Assembly (NCBI GenBank): GCA_951804985.1
Contig: OX638130.1
Span: 4,182,501 to 4,246,500, forward strand
DNA length: 64,000 nt
Source of the DNA: Dryomyza anilis
Lineage: Eukaryota > Arthropoda > Insecta > Diptera > Dryomyzidae
Direction: 5' to 3'
The notes under the pieces were generated by a model, which searched no databases, was not told the origin of the DNA, and saw only the letters and a list, made by a program, of their open reading frames with translations. Below, piece by piece: positions 1 to 11,825 of this stretch. The position numbers and the translations under genes were made by a program. The number at the start of each line of letters is the position of its first letter. The first letter of the stretch is position 1.

Positions 1-401
1 TTTTTGAAAATTTTGGGTTTCAGTCTGATTAAAACCTTTATTTTAGAAAAATGTTGGTTGGTTGAACTGCGATTATTAATTTTTGTAAATATGAGCGTTG
101 ATGCACAATTATCTTTTCAGATGTTCACCAAAAAAAAAAAGGATTCGACAATAACAACGGAATGTTCCAAAAATTTTGTAAATAAAAAAATGTTAAAAAA
201 TTTCCATCACCATTTTCCAAAACAAAAAATTATTCAATCAAACCAACAATGGGGGAATTCCACAGAAAACATTACCGAGGTGTGATATATTAAAGTTAAT
301 AGTACAATTTGAAAGGTAATTTTTTTGCAAAAGTATGCCATACATTGCATTGATGATAAGTGGTTCAAAGTACTGACAATTAACCAAACTAAAACTGTTT
401 T

Positions 402-1019
402 TATACCCTACACTAAGAGTGAAAGGGTATATTCAGTTTGGTACCGTTTGTAACACCCAGAAGGAAGCATCTCCGGTATGGAAAAGTATATATATTCTTG
501 ATCAGCATGACCTCCTGAGTCGATTTAACGATGTCCGTCTGTCTGTCCGTCTGTCTGTCCGTCTGTCTGTTGAAATCACGATTACACAAAAAGTAGAAGA
601 GATAGAATAATGAAACTTTAGATTTAGATTACTTATATACCTAAGCTGAACAAGAAAATTGGCATGATTGTGACCTGAGAACCGACCACTTATGTTCAAA
701 TACCTCATATGAAATGAATATCTACAGATCAATATTACTGTATACGTGCTTAGGTAAACTTTTTTTGGTCAAATATATATTGACTCATGCTCAAATACAT
801 GAAAATAATGTTTTCCGGCGAAACGACATGTGGTTACAAAAAAAAAAATCGAAATTCGGTACACCATTTTTAAATATGGGTATCAAATGAATGGAAATTC
901 TTCAGCGAGTTTGTAGTTATTTTCAGGATTCGTATACCCTTGTAACCTGTATACCACTTGTAACCTATATAACACCTACTTTAAAATTTGCCATGTGAAC
1001 TAACCTTCCCAACTGGTTT
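402..1019 (+). mobile_element. mini-me-like non-autonomous element, copy A
   Basis: The copy starts with a short hairpin (tataccctacac ... gggtat). It continues through a short TA run at about 485-495, a conserved core reading TTGATCAGCATGACCTCCTG, and a GTCY microsatellite at about 533-570. It ends at the motif AACCTTCCCAACTGGTTT. The same order recurs in the copies at 36489 (same orientation), 7161 and 25271 (reversed). Dipteran mini-me elements are known for a conserved core between TA and GTCY repeats, which fits. A Helentron/DINE-type element is the alternative. No coding capacity is visible. Confidence 0.7.
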
Positions 1020-1234
1020 GAGTTGTAACTTACGTCACACGGTGAACAAAATAGCACTTTTTTTGAACAAAATTATATAACTTCAAAACAAATCGGTAGA
1101 TTTCGTTGATTTTTTTCACTTAATAAAAAAATATCAGGGTATAGTTATGCTTTACAAAATGTCTTCTATTGATTCACAAAAGTTATTTAAAAATAATTTA
1201 ACTTCGAGAATTTTGTGGAAATTTTTGTGATTTT

Positions 1235-2085
1235 TTTAAAATCTGGAGCCGATATCGGTATGATTTATTTTTTATTTTTGACCACATTGATAGTGATCTG
1301 AAATAAGTTTGTGTTAATAAATTTACAAAAATAAATTTACAAAAAAGGTACATATGTATGAAATTAGGAAATAAAATGGTAATTTTTGCCATATAATTTC
1401 TCCTAATCCGGGAACGATATCAGGGTAATTTTTTTACCACATTGATTGTGATTAAAAAAAAGTTAGTGCGAACGTTTGCAGTAATTGAAATAAATTTACA
1501 AAAAAATTAGAAAATTAAAACTGTTTTTTTTGCCATGTAATTTCTTCTAATCCGGGAAAGATATCGGGATCATATTTTTTTGATTTTTTATCACATTGAT
1601 TATGAACAAATGTATGAAAAATGGAAATTTTTGCCAAGAGAATTCCTCCTTATCCTGGAACTATATCGGGATGACATATTTTTCATTTTTTACCACATTC
1701 ATTGTGATTACAAAAAAGTTAAAGAGAATGATATCGCTTGCAGTCCTTGGTATAAATTTACAAAAAGAGGAACAAATGTAAAAAAAATGGTAATTTTAGC
1801 CATGTAAATTCTCCAAATCCGGAAACGATATTAGAATGATATATTTTTTTTTTATTTTTTACCACATTGATTGTGATTAGAGAAAAGATAATGCGAACAG
1901 AGGATATTGCTTACAGTCCTTGGAATAAATTTACAAAAAAGGCACAACTGTATGATATTAGAATAAAAAAGGTAATTTTTGACTCGTAATTTCTCCTAAT
2001 CCGGGAATGATATCGCTATGATTTTTTTTTTTTTATTTTTCACTACATTAATTGTGATAAGAAAAAAGTTGGCGCGTGTGAAGGA
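1235..2085. repeat. degenerate tandem array of ~100-180 bp units
   Basis: A core close to CTCCTAATCCGGGAACGATA recurs near 1243, 1399, 1546, 1648, 1811 and 1993. Each core is followed by a T-run, a TACCACATTGATTGTGAT-like box and an ATAAATTTACAAAAA-like box. Spacing is roughly 156, 147, 102, 163 and 182 bases, so the units have diverged and lost pieces. Short open frames here (for example 1580-1807) are by-products of the repeat. Confidence 0.7.
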
Positions 2086-2645
2086 TATCTGTAGGTTTGA
2101 TTGATATAAAATTATTACACTAAACGCTTTAAATCAAATGAGTAAATTTCTAACGAAAATGGTAGTATTTCACAACAATTTTCTTGTAAACCGGAGCAAA
2201 CCGGAAGCTACCTTTTTTTCAGAATGTGTATTTTGTAAAAGCCTAAATACAATTTTAAGGATTTGAGAGGATATGCAAGGATATTTTAGTTATGTTCCAA
2301 TATGTATTTCCATATATTTTTGTATGGAATGCAATTTTTTTCCTAACTGTGAAGGCTCATATCTCTTAATCTGTTAATGTTATAAGAAAAATGGTTATAG
2401 ATTATTCTTCTTATGTATGTATCAGAAAAAAAAATTGAAAATTTAAAAATAAACAAGGGCGTTTTGTTTAAAAATTTAATTATTTTGTTCATCGTGCGTC
2501 ACAAGAAAAATAGTAAAATTTATTTTGCGAACTATTTTGCAAACCTACAACTGGGAAACTTTGTAGAAGTAAAGATTCTATTCATTTATTATACTCTTTG
2601 GTCTCATAGATATTCCAGATGGTTGCTATATCCATCCAAAATATT

Positions 2646-3835
2646 GTAACGCCCGTCACAAATAACAATCGTCGCAAAACAAAAAAACTGGAAAATTATA
2701 TATTTGTTAATACATGCATTTATAAACAATTATATTATTTAATCATAGAAAAAAAAAGTAGCCGCGGTAGCTCAGTGGTTAGTGCGTTGGACTGCTAGTC
2801 GAAAGGTCCCCGGTTCAAGCCTGGACTGGGGCTAACAACATCTTTTCATAGAAACATTTTTCTATACCGCGCTACCTCTCTGCAGTAAATGGCAAACCTC
2901 CGAAAGTAAAAACATTGAAAAGCTCTCACCCGCCGTTCGGATTCGGCAATAAACTGTAGGTCCCAGCGAGTACAAATATAACAGGCACAGCTCAAAATGG
3001 TGAGAGAGGTCGGCCTAAGTTCTTATAGGACTGTAGTGCCAAACTATTATTATTATTATTAATCATAGAAAAAGTAGTCAATATTCCAAAATATTCAATA
3101 AACAAAGATAAAAAAGGGCAAATTACAAACTTTACAAAAAAATCATAAAAAATCACAAACAAATCATTATTTTCAAAATGCGAAAAATATTTATGTAAGC
3201 TGAAACGGATTAAAAATGATGCAGACAGAAAAGTTATTAAAGAATGGTAATGTAATACATATTTTTTTTCAAAACGAAATGTTTTGTTTTCCAGTTAAAT
3301 TATATGTCGACGGTGTGCCTTAAAATAATGGTTTACAATTCCTACCTAACATATTTTCTCTTTTTCATAAAAAACAATTTCAATTCATAATTTGACCATA
3401 TTGAAATTTTCATGTATATTTGTATTGAATTCGTACAAGTAACACCCGACACAAAATGTCTTACACTCGTCACAAGTTTCGATACTTTATAAGTAATTGA
3501 TCAAAGTAACTTTTGCAGAATTTTGTTATAGAGGAGAGAACACCAATTATTAAAGAATGATTTGAGATTTACTTAGTCTCCATATTCCGATTATTTTAGC
3601 TAAAATTTAATACTTTGTGGAGTAAACTCTACTTTTTGAAAAAGTACGAGTAACGCCCGTCACAGCATTTAACTTCAAATTTGTAGAAAGATGTAAGACC
3701 TATTGCAAAAGTTTTTTTATACATGCATAGAGGACCATAAGATCTATCTATCCACTGCATCTTAAAAGTATATCTATCCTTTTTTATTTATCAAATGAGA
3801 AGGTATTTAATCGTACGAATGTAACGCCCGTCACA
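2646..3835 (+). repeat. four dispersed copies of a 15-bp motif
   Basis: The motif GTAACGCCCGTCACA occurs exactly at 2646-2660, 3650-3664 and 3821-3835, with a variant at 3439-3453. Three of the four are preceded by CGTAC-like bases. The SINE at 2762-3060 is inserted between the first two. Function is unknown; the motif could be a subterminal repeat of a decayed transposon. Confidence 0.6.
2762..3060 (+). mobile_element. tRNA-derived SINE, full-length copy 1
   Basis: The head contains a Pol III A box (TAGCTCAGTGG, 2768-2778) and B box (GGTTCAAGCCT, 2812-2822) at tRNA-like spacing. A tRNA-unrelated body follows, then an (ATT)n tail ending at 3060. The flanks carry a target duplication, AATCATAGAAAAA..GTAG, at 2741-2761 and 3061-3077, differing only in the length of the A run. 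That is the mark of LINE-machinery insertion. Related copies lie at 32163, 32761 (reverse) and 35818. It is a SINE rather than a functional tRNA gene, because the head runs on into the body and is repeated. Confidence 0.88.
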
Positions 3836-3839
3836 ATGG

Positions 3840-4250
3840 ATTGCCTCAATGTTCGAAAAATGTTGTAAAAAAAAATTGATAAACAAAATTTGGACGACAA
3901 TAACAACGCAATGTTCGAAATCACCATTTTCCAAAAAAGAAATACTTGTCAAAAACATTGTTCGATAAATTTCGAAAAAAAATATTAGTTAAAATAAAAA
4001 TTTTGACGGCAATAAATAAATCAAAAGTATTTCCATCAAATTTTATTACGTACGTAACAAATTTTAATAAAAAGTATTTACATCCAGTTTAAATAAAAAG
4101 TATTTAATTTAAATGCAAAAGACTACGGGTGAAAAACGTGTCGAAAAGTATTTAAATTTATTACTTTTTTATTTAATTTTATTACTTTTTTCCCTCAGTG
4201 TATGCTTTTCCAATCAATTTCTGCCACAACAAAAAATTCCCTATAAATTG
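3840..4250. other. AT-rich intergenic DNA, no gene seen
   Basis: There are no long open frames. The segment around 3880-3960 (gacaataacaacg, caccattttccaaaa) resembles 145-230, so an old dispersed repeat probably contributes to both places. Confidence 0.4.
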
Positions 4251-4254
4251 AATT

Positions 4255-4565
4255 GTCTGTCTATAATTAACCAAAGACCTTTGAAATAAAGGTTTTCACT
4301 CTCAACCAAAGACCTTTATTTTTAAATTAAAAATTATCTCTACCAAAGAGCTTTATTTTTTTAAAATAAAAAATATCTCTCAACCAAAGACCTTTATATT
4401 TTTTGAAAATTATATCACTTAGTGAAACACCAAATGGAAATAAAGATTACAAATTATTTCATCTTTGATTTATAGTAAAAAATTGAATTTTAGTTAAAAA
4501 TTGAATTTTAGTTAAAAATTGAATTTTAGTTAAAAATTGAATTTTTAGTAAAAAAATGAATTTTT
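4255..4565. repeat. two short tandem repeats
   Basis: Positions 4262-4410 contain three to four imperfect copies of a unit of about 55-60 bases holding AACCAAAGACCTTTAT. Positions 4478-4560 contain about five copies of an 18-base unit, AAAAATTGAATTTTAGTT. Confidence 0.7.
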
Positions 4566-4569
4566 GATG

Positions 4570-5541
4570 AAAAATTTAATTTACAGTGATCATTTTTTTT
4601 TTTTTGAAATGTTTATGGAATTTGAATTTTTCTTTTTTTAATTTAATTTGTAGTTTATAATTATATTTCTTATTATAAACTAATTAAAATAAATAATGCA
4701 ACTGACCCCCTTTTGACTATGGCACTGTTAAAGTTATAGAATGTTCTGCAATTAACGAGGTCAACGTTGAACTTTTGCATAATTTAACGCACAAGTGGTT
4801 TTTCTTCTCTTTTTTTCCATGCGTTTGACAGTTGGACTCTGGAATAAACAAAAACACTGCGAAGTGTTGCCAGTATTGCGAAAAACACGTGTGTGACAGC
4901 CGCAACAGCGGATACATGAATTGCACAAATCGATTTTTAGAGAGTTGGTTCACTTTTCTTTAGTTTTGTGTTTAATTATTAATAATTTGGAGACTATTTT
5001 GCGATAATCGACACCGTTTGGGAAACACTGCAAGCGATGAAAACGTTATTGTTAAGTGAAGCGCCAAGTCGGCTTGGTTGACGGACTGACTACTGACAGA
5101 CGGACGGACTTACAGACTGTTGATTGTTGGGCCATTAAACAGAAATAAAAAAAAAATAAAAAAAACAACAACAACTACATAGCGCAAGAATAATAAATAA
5201 ACTATAAACCAAATTTAGTAGTAAATCGTAATCCGAAGAGAGTTGATTCAAAGACTCAAGTGGTGTGCGGCAATTATTAATATTTTGAAATTTGCAATTA
5301 ATAAATTATTGCAATTTGGTTGCAATACTTAAAAAAAGTGTTTAAAAGTGTTTTAAAATAAATTTATATTTTATAAATTAAATCAATAAAATATTGTAAT
5401 ATTTAACAAAAGAGCCAACATTTCTTTCGAATACAAATTTAAAAAAATATATATAATTTATATATAGTAAAATATATATAATAAAGTTATAATAATATTT
5501 ATTAAAAAATAAATAAAAATCATATTTAATACAAATTGAAA
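4570..5541 (+). promoter_or_regulatory. upstream/5' UTR region of the CRAL-TRIO gene
   Basis: Base composition rises in GC around 4700-5120, unlike the surrounding intergenic DNA, then falls into an A-rich leader up to the ATG at 5542. This is where a promoter and 5' UTR would be expected. No TATA box or initiator could be assigned with confidence. Confidence 0.3.
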
Positions 5542-7556
5542 ATGGTTCTCGATGCCGAATATGAAAGTAAAATAGATGAATTGCAAAACTGGTTTCAAGA
5601 AAGTGAATTTCTACCAGCACAGATCGGTAAGTAAACAAAAGACAAAAGGTTGTAATAAAAATTATTTAAATTTCTGAAATATTTCAAATTTCACTTTACT
5701 CATTTACTGTGACTCTCAAACTTTTTTAATATGTCTCCACAAGAATCATTTCGGGTGTTAATGTTTTTATACATTTTTTTTTGTAAATTTTGTATATTAT
5801 ATTAAGTTGAATTTTTCAAAATATAATAATAAAGATTTAAATCTATTTTTTTGTATTGTATGTTTCTGAAATTTCTGTCTTATCATTAAAAATTTTACTC
5901 CCGGAATTTATGCGCCGAAAAGAAATTATGTATTAAAAATAAATTTATTTTATTACAAATTTAATCTTCTGTTGAAAAAAAATATATATGAAACTACTTA
6001 TGATAAGGCTGTATATGATTTCAACATTTTTGAGTACACAATGCAACAAATATACAACATTATTCCATTACTCCGTTCGATTTTATAACGATTTTATGGT
6101 AATACAGACTGCTAATCTTGAATCTGAAGTCTAACACGTCTGGGTTACTCGTAATTTGCAGTCAAATGTGAAAAAATTAGTGTGTTTAAAAATAGTACAA
6201 ACATATTTTAATTTTAAAAGGTTTGTTGTCTTGAATTTGTAATAAGTAGATTTATAATTCCCAAAAATAATGGATCTAAATTAAAATATTTAATTTATAT
6301 AATTTAAGAAAGAAAATATCGGAAAATTCATGATTTTCAAAATTCAATTCATAATTTTTGGAATTTTAATAGTGTTTTTATAAATTAATTGCTACTATTA
6401 TTATCTGTAAATGAACGACACAAATATAATGAAAGAATATTTTTATGACATTTTAATCTCTTTTTAGAAAAAAGCGAAACAATTTTTGCAAGATTTGTTT
6501 GAATATGCTTGAATGTAATTATAATGTAATTCGAAATCACCATATAAATATTGGGAGTAATATCTAATTACATTATAATTGAATTCTATTATTATTTTCT
6601 TCAGATTGAAATATTATTATACGATATTTAAACATAAATTGCTATAGTCGCGGATTTACATGAATTTACTATATTAATGTTTCTGTAGAAATATATATTT
6701 TTCATCAGTTATTAATATATGTATGTTTGATATTTCCGCTATTTAACACACCCAACTTCAATAAAAGGTTCTTTGAATTTATATGTATTATGTTATTCGT
6801 GATTGTTACTGGGTGACAACGAATTTTAAAATAATAGCATTATTTTGATTATATGTATGTTTGGCATTACGATATCACAATTAAATAACAGCGCTGCCTA
6901 CTTTTAGCACTCAGTAACACTCACATTAATACTTTTCATATAGTTCAAAAGTTGTTTTTGGTGGAAGAATTTGTTTAAGTACCGCCAATTACTGCTGTTA
7001 ATACCAGATAGTGGCTGTTTGTGAAATTTCCAATTCAACCGTAAAGTACTGAACTCAAAATAGGAACAATAGATGGAAATAAAATTATTAGGTATAAATT
7101 AAATATGTGTAATATAAAAATAGAATAAAAGTTTAGGTTTATAATTATATAATATAAATAAAAACGAGTTGGGAAAGGTTAGGTCACATGGGTAAGTTCG
7201 GTCACATGGTGCGGATTTTTATAGTCGGTCGGGCCCGACTATGGAATACCCTACACCTTTGGTGGGGATATTAACCCTCAGAATATTATTCATATATCAG
7301 AAATTTACGTCTTATATCCCCAGAAATTAAAAAAATTATATAAAGTATAAAAAACTAAAAAAAAATAAATTTGAAAAATGTAATTGGGCGGACCACGCCT
7401 ATATTTAAAATTTTGTAAGGCTAATATTTCATAGATTTGATTTTAATAATTTACGGATCAAATTTCCACTATGAAAACCCGGGAAATAATGAAAAAAAAA
7501 AAGTGGGCGGATCACGCCAATCAGTATTTCTCAAGTTATTCTGTATTCGGACAGCA

Positions 7557-7644
<88 letters not shown>

Positions 7645-9427
7645 GGACATGGCTAAACGGACTCGGGTAGTGATGCTGATCAAGAATATATATGCTTTTC
7701 CATACCGGACACGCCTCCTAAGGGGCGTTACAATATATGCACAAAGTTAAGACATCACCGAGTATGAATATGAAAATGGTTGTCCGATATCAATTCGTTT
7801 ATAGCTTTTTTTTTGCATTTAATAAATTTGAATGGATTTTTAAAATATTCCATAATTTCAAATGGGAATAAAACCGTTAATTGAATTAAACGGTTTTCTA
7901 AACCGATTTCAAATGTTCATTAAAAGTTAAATTTGTATTTCAATTCTATATTTACATAATATCGATTTAAAAATATTATATTATTTTCTATAACGATTGA
8001 GTTGCATAATAAATCATTATTCTTCATTTACAATTTATTAACTCAATAGCGATTTCTGCTATTATAGCGAGACATATATGTGTGTTAATAATTACTATAA
8101 CGTGTTATGTGTATTAAATACGTAATTTTACCATCTTTAAAGTATGTACCTTAAAAATCTTTACGACGGTTCATGCTGTATAATTTGTAAATTAAACGGT
8201 CATTTAAAGACTAATCAAATATTATTTTCTAAAAACTACAACAGACATTAGACTTATACAAAGTGCTATTTAATTTTTTTTTTTTTTATTATATGTAATT
8301 AAAATATTTTAGAACGCATTCTTCTGAGACGTTTCTACCAATGCATGAATGGCGACATGGAAGGCACAAAAAAGGTCATAAAAGCTAATTACACTATACG
8401 AAATAAGAATTCTCATATCTTTTTAAAACGTGATCCACTGGATGAGGACAGCAAATGCACAAATTCATATGCGTAAGTTGAATCATTAATTTTATCTATA
8501 TCTATTGGTTTTTTTATTTTTTCATAAATTTTCAACGCAGTGACATGATTCCACTACCAGGACTGACACCCGAAAAATACAAAATCTCATGCTTTCATTT
8601 ATGTGACTGTGATCCTAGTAAAGTAAGCTCTTTATACAGGTTTTAAATAATATTTATAACAACATATTTCATCGATTTCAAGATGCATCACACCGCTGAT
8701 ACTAAAGCATTTTTCATGATGACCGATTGTCGTTTTTCTTTGCCGGATTTAGAAGACGATGATATGCTATCCGTTGGCGATGTGCAAATATTTGATATGG
8801 CTGGTTATACCATGAAACACGCGACCAAATTGACAATCAACACTCTACGCGTTTATATGAAATTTCTGCAGGAAGCATTTCCAGTACGTCTCAAGGCCAT
8901 ACACATGATTAATTGTCCATCGTATTTGGATAAAATTGTGGCAGTTGTTAAACCGTTTATCAGCACTGAGGTTTATAAAATGGTAACTATATAAATCTTT
9001 TTCTAGATAATAAATATATTTATATTATATATGTAGATGAATTTTCATACGCATGGTATTGAGAGTCTTTATGAACATGTACCACGCGATATGTTACCCG
9101 AGGAATATGGCGGCAAAGCGGGTAAAATTAATGATTTGAAAGCCAAATCGTTACAGCTTTTAGCAGATAAACGGTGAGTTTTTTTATATATCATTTCAAT
9201 CCACTGAATATCGATTTAATTCTAATTTCCGTTTATGGTTTTAATTTTAAAAATGAAATAGTTCTAAGCTAATATCGTTTTCGGTTACTGTTTCATTCTG
9301 GGACTATACAATTTATTTACAATTAATAATCGTTTCATTTATTTAATATAGTGAATACCTCATGGATCCAAATCACTGGAAAATAGCACAAGCCGAAGGC
9401 AACAACAGTAAATGGTCCTTTTTCTGA
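5542..9427 (+). CDS. CRAL-TRIO (Sec14-like) lipid-transfer protein, six exons
   Basis: Exons are 5542-5626, 8313-8472, 8541-8622, 8683-8982, 9037-9173 and 9352-9427. All joins are GT-AG and in frame, giving 279 residues and a TGA stop. The product looks like an alpha-tocopherol-transfer-protein/retinaldehyde-binding-like CRAL-TRIO protein, a cytosolic carrier that would bind a small hydrophobic ligand. Residues about 1-80 form the helical N-terminal domain (ERILLRRFYQC). The lipid-binding domain follows, with typical strings such as DVQIFDMAGYTM, HMINCPSYLD, and LPEEYGGKAG near residue 230. The C-terminus is short (NSKWSFF). Length fits the insect family. Flies carry dozens of paralogues, so the ligand and exact orthologue cannot be named. 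Intron 1 (2.7 kb) holds mini-me copy B. A poly(A) signal candidate lies near 9530. Confidence 0.9.
7161..7748 (-). mobile_element. mini-me-like element, copy B, in CRAL-TRIO intron 1
   Basis: On the minus strand it carries the same core as copy A. On the plus strand the order is AAACGAGTTGGGAAAGGTTA at the start, the box TCGGTCGGGCCCGACTA, a GACA tract at about 7559-7647, the core GTGATGCTGATCAAGAATAT, and CCTCCTAAGGGGCGTTACA near the end. The GACA tract is expanded to more than 20 units, far longer than in the other copies. The terminal hairpin seen in copies A, C and D is absent, so this end looks truncated. Confidence 0.7.
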
Positions 9428-9825
9428 TTTTAATTTGAAAACTTCTTCGAAAATGTATTTTAAAATATTTATATATTATTTATAAATGGGTTTTGTGATA
9501 ATTTAGGTTTATAAAAGTTTTGTATACTAATAAAAAAAAAGAAAAGCATTTGTTTACTATATAAAATCGGCAATTTTATTGATTGATTTACAAATACTAG
9601 TGATTTTTATCATTACAAAAAACAATCGAATATTTAAAAAATATAATTGAATTTAAATAGTAATTTAAACTCTATTAGATAACATTAAAACGATATTGTA
9701 TTCATTTTTATAAAAATTATTTTTAATGTAATTAAATTAAAATAAAATTATTATGAAATTAGATATTTTTAGTCATGCATTATGCATTTTAAAACAATTT
9801 CTGTATTGCGAAAACATATTTAACA

Positions 9826-10191
9826 TTGGCTGCATTCAGCGACCTCAGCAGTTGTGGAGCTGTTGAGTAATTTTCGCTTGAATGACGAGCTACTCTCAAC
9901 ATGTTTAGTGAACGGTCGCCATTTTTTCCAGCATAAAATTTTTACGCTACATTTGCGCTGCCTTTGTTATCGATGACATTCGATGACATTTTAACTCAAA
10001 TATTTATAAACAAAAATGAAATTTAGATTGGAAAAATATTTTTTCAATCATTAAAGAGTTGTATGTAACTTTAATAAAATAATAATATTAAATTATTTTG
10101 TAAATTGATGGATGAGGTAGCGGTGCATTCAATAAAGTGAGCGATTAGTTAGTGAGCAGTCTCGCAGCTGTTGAGGTCGCTGAATGCAGCC
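9826..10191. mobile_element. MITE with GGCTGCATTCAGCGACCTCA ends
   Basis: The first 20 bases, GGCTGCATTCAGCGACCTCA, are repeated inverted at the right end, and the similarity continues into a CAGCTG-type box. The element is about 366 bases long with no coding capacity. No convincing target duplication was seen, so the superfamily is not assigned. Confidence 0.65.
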
Positions 10192-10289
10192 ATTGTTTGA
10201 ATCAAATTTCCATATAAAACCGATGTAAACTCGATCAAAATCTGATATACCTATGTCCGAATATACATTTTGTGTATGCACAGTTCTTT

Positions 10290-10326
10290 GTATATACTAC
10301 ATGGTATTGTACCATGTAGTATATAT
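10290..10326. repeat. near-perfect hairpin
   Basis: Arms of about 16 bases (TATACTACATGGTA and complement) are separated by TTG. No function is known. It lies about 540 bases upstream of NDUFB8. Confidence 0.7.
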
Positions 10327-10866
10327 ACGATTCAATAACACAGAAACGTCAATTTGTTTTTACATCCCTTATAAAAGTGAAATACCAGAAGTATTGTATA
10401 TGAGAGTAGCCCTGAGGTATTTATTTTTTGATGTAGTATTTTGTGAAAAATTTGTGAACATTTAATTTATTTATTTTTCTCTTCAAATCGAGGAATATTT
10501 ATGGTAATTTCAAAAATTTTATATTTATAAGAATTAGCGGCATTTATTTGACGAAATATATTAACAACCAAATAGTGAGGCTCAAAGTTTAAATGCCGTA
10601 CACAGTTTCATTGTATGAATACCATGAAACTTTGAATACTATAATTAAAATAATTTGTAAATAGTAAATTTTGTTTGTAGTACACCCTGTGTGTAACTGT
10701 TCTTCACAATGATATTCGCAAACACCCTCTGCATTTTACAGTTTGAGAGTTATAGTATTTTTATTTGTCAAATTTGACAACTGCACCACTGACATTAAAC
10801 AGGCTGTAGGCTCCCCTTTTTCGTTTTCATCGGATCGCAGAAATTGAAATTCTACAATTTCCTAGC

Positions 10867-11825
10867 ATGGCAGCGCTAATTAATGGAATTAAAGTGGCAC
10901 AAAAGCTGAACAGTCAGCAATCGCTCCTGTTCTACGCCGCCGCCAGACAAAGTAAGTACAGCAATCCGTCGAAGAATTTAGTGAGTTTTGTTTTTGTTGT
11001 TTACGTAATAAGATGGTTCGTCCGTCTGTGGGTACAACAACTATACTAAATGCTTCATTTACTTTTTCCCATAATAGTGGCCGGTTGGAATAAGGACTTT
11101 AAACCAAGTAAATTTCCCGAGACACAGAAGGAAATAGATGACGCTGCCAAGAAATACCATTTGCTGCCGGAGGAATACAAGCCATATGCAGATGATGGTC
11201 AGGGCTACGGCGACTACCCAAAGCTGCCAAGCGGATTAGGCATTGAGGCGAAGGATAACTTTTATCCATACGATTTCCCAGAGCACAAGCGCAACTTTAA
11301 CGAGCCGGTGGGTATTATGTGTGGGAGTCTAAGAATTCTTATTTGTGAACTTTGTGAACCCGAGACAAATTTTCCTAGGACAATTTTTTCCCGAGATTAT
11401 TTTTCTCATATTCAATTCACTTTGAAGACTATTTTTCGAATAATTAAATGAGAATTTATTCTGGAAAAATTGTCTCCGAGGAAGAAATATCTCGGAAAAT
11501 AATTGTCCATGGAAGAATTGTCCGAGGAATAATTGTTCGAAAAATAATTGTTTTGAGTTTATAATTATGATATCGTTTATAATTGTTACATTTGAAAATT
11601 TCTATTTAGATTCATGCAAATATTGATATGTACGGTGAGGATCGTTACTCGCAAAGCGATCGTCCGCGTTTTGCGAACGCCACCTACTGGCTGAGCTTTG
11701 CAGGTGTCATGACTGGTTGTCTGGCGCTGTACTACTGGCTGGAGGACAAGAAAATGTTCCGACCAGTCGCTGCCAAGCAGTATCCGACCGAAGGCCAGAA
11801 GCACTACACATTCGAGAAGAACTAA
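10867..11825 (+). CDS. NDUFB8: NADH dehydrogenase 1 beta subcomplex subunit 8 (ASHI), three exons
   Basis: Exons are 10867-10951, 11078-11307 and 11610-11825. They join in frame to 176 residues ending in TAA. This is a supernumerary subunit of respiratory complex I in the mitochondrial inner membrane; the Drosophila gene is ND-ASHI. The first ~28 residues form a basic/hydrophobic presequence-like segment (FYAAARQ). The soluble part holds MAGWNKDFKPSKFP, YHLLPEEYKPY, and NFYPYDFPEHKRNFNEP at the end of exon 2. One membrane helix (YWLSFAGVMTGCLALYYWLE) precedes the C-terminus KHYTFEKN. The length matches the fly orthologue. Intron 2 contains decayed 15-bp-type repeat sequence (11340-11560). An AATAAA lies at 11901-11906. 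Complex I accessory subunits carry no catalytic residues to check. Confidence 0.95.
11340..11560. repeat. degenerate AATTGTC-type minisatellite in NDUFB8 intron 2
   Basis: Variants of GAATTGTCCGAGGAATAATT recur with ~15-base periodicity. The pattern resembles the minisatellite at 63475-64000, with more decay. Confidence 0.5.

Larger units (their letters stand above)
9428..10866. other. intergenic region between CRAL-TRIO gene and NDUFB8
   Basis: It holds a TIR-bounded element (9826-10191) and a near-perfect hairpin (10290-10326). The last 60 bases include the pyrimidine run CTCCCCTTTTTCGTTTTC near 10812, a plausible start region for the NDUFB8 transcript. No other gene was recognised. Confidence 0.4.

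Noticed and set aside
2762..2835. A tRNA gene
   Set aside because: A and B boxes are present, but the sequence continues into a SINE body with three other copies and target duplications.
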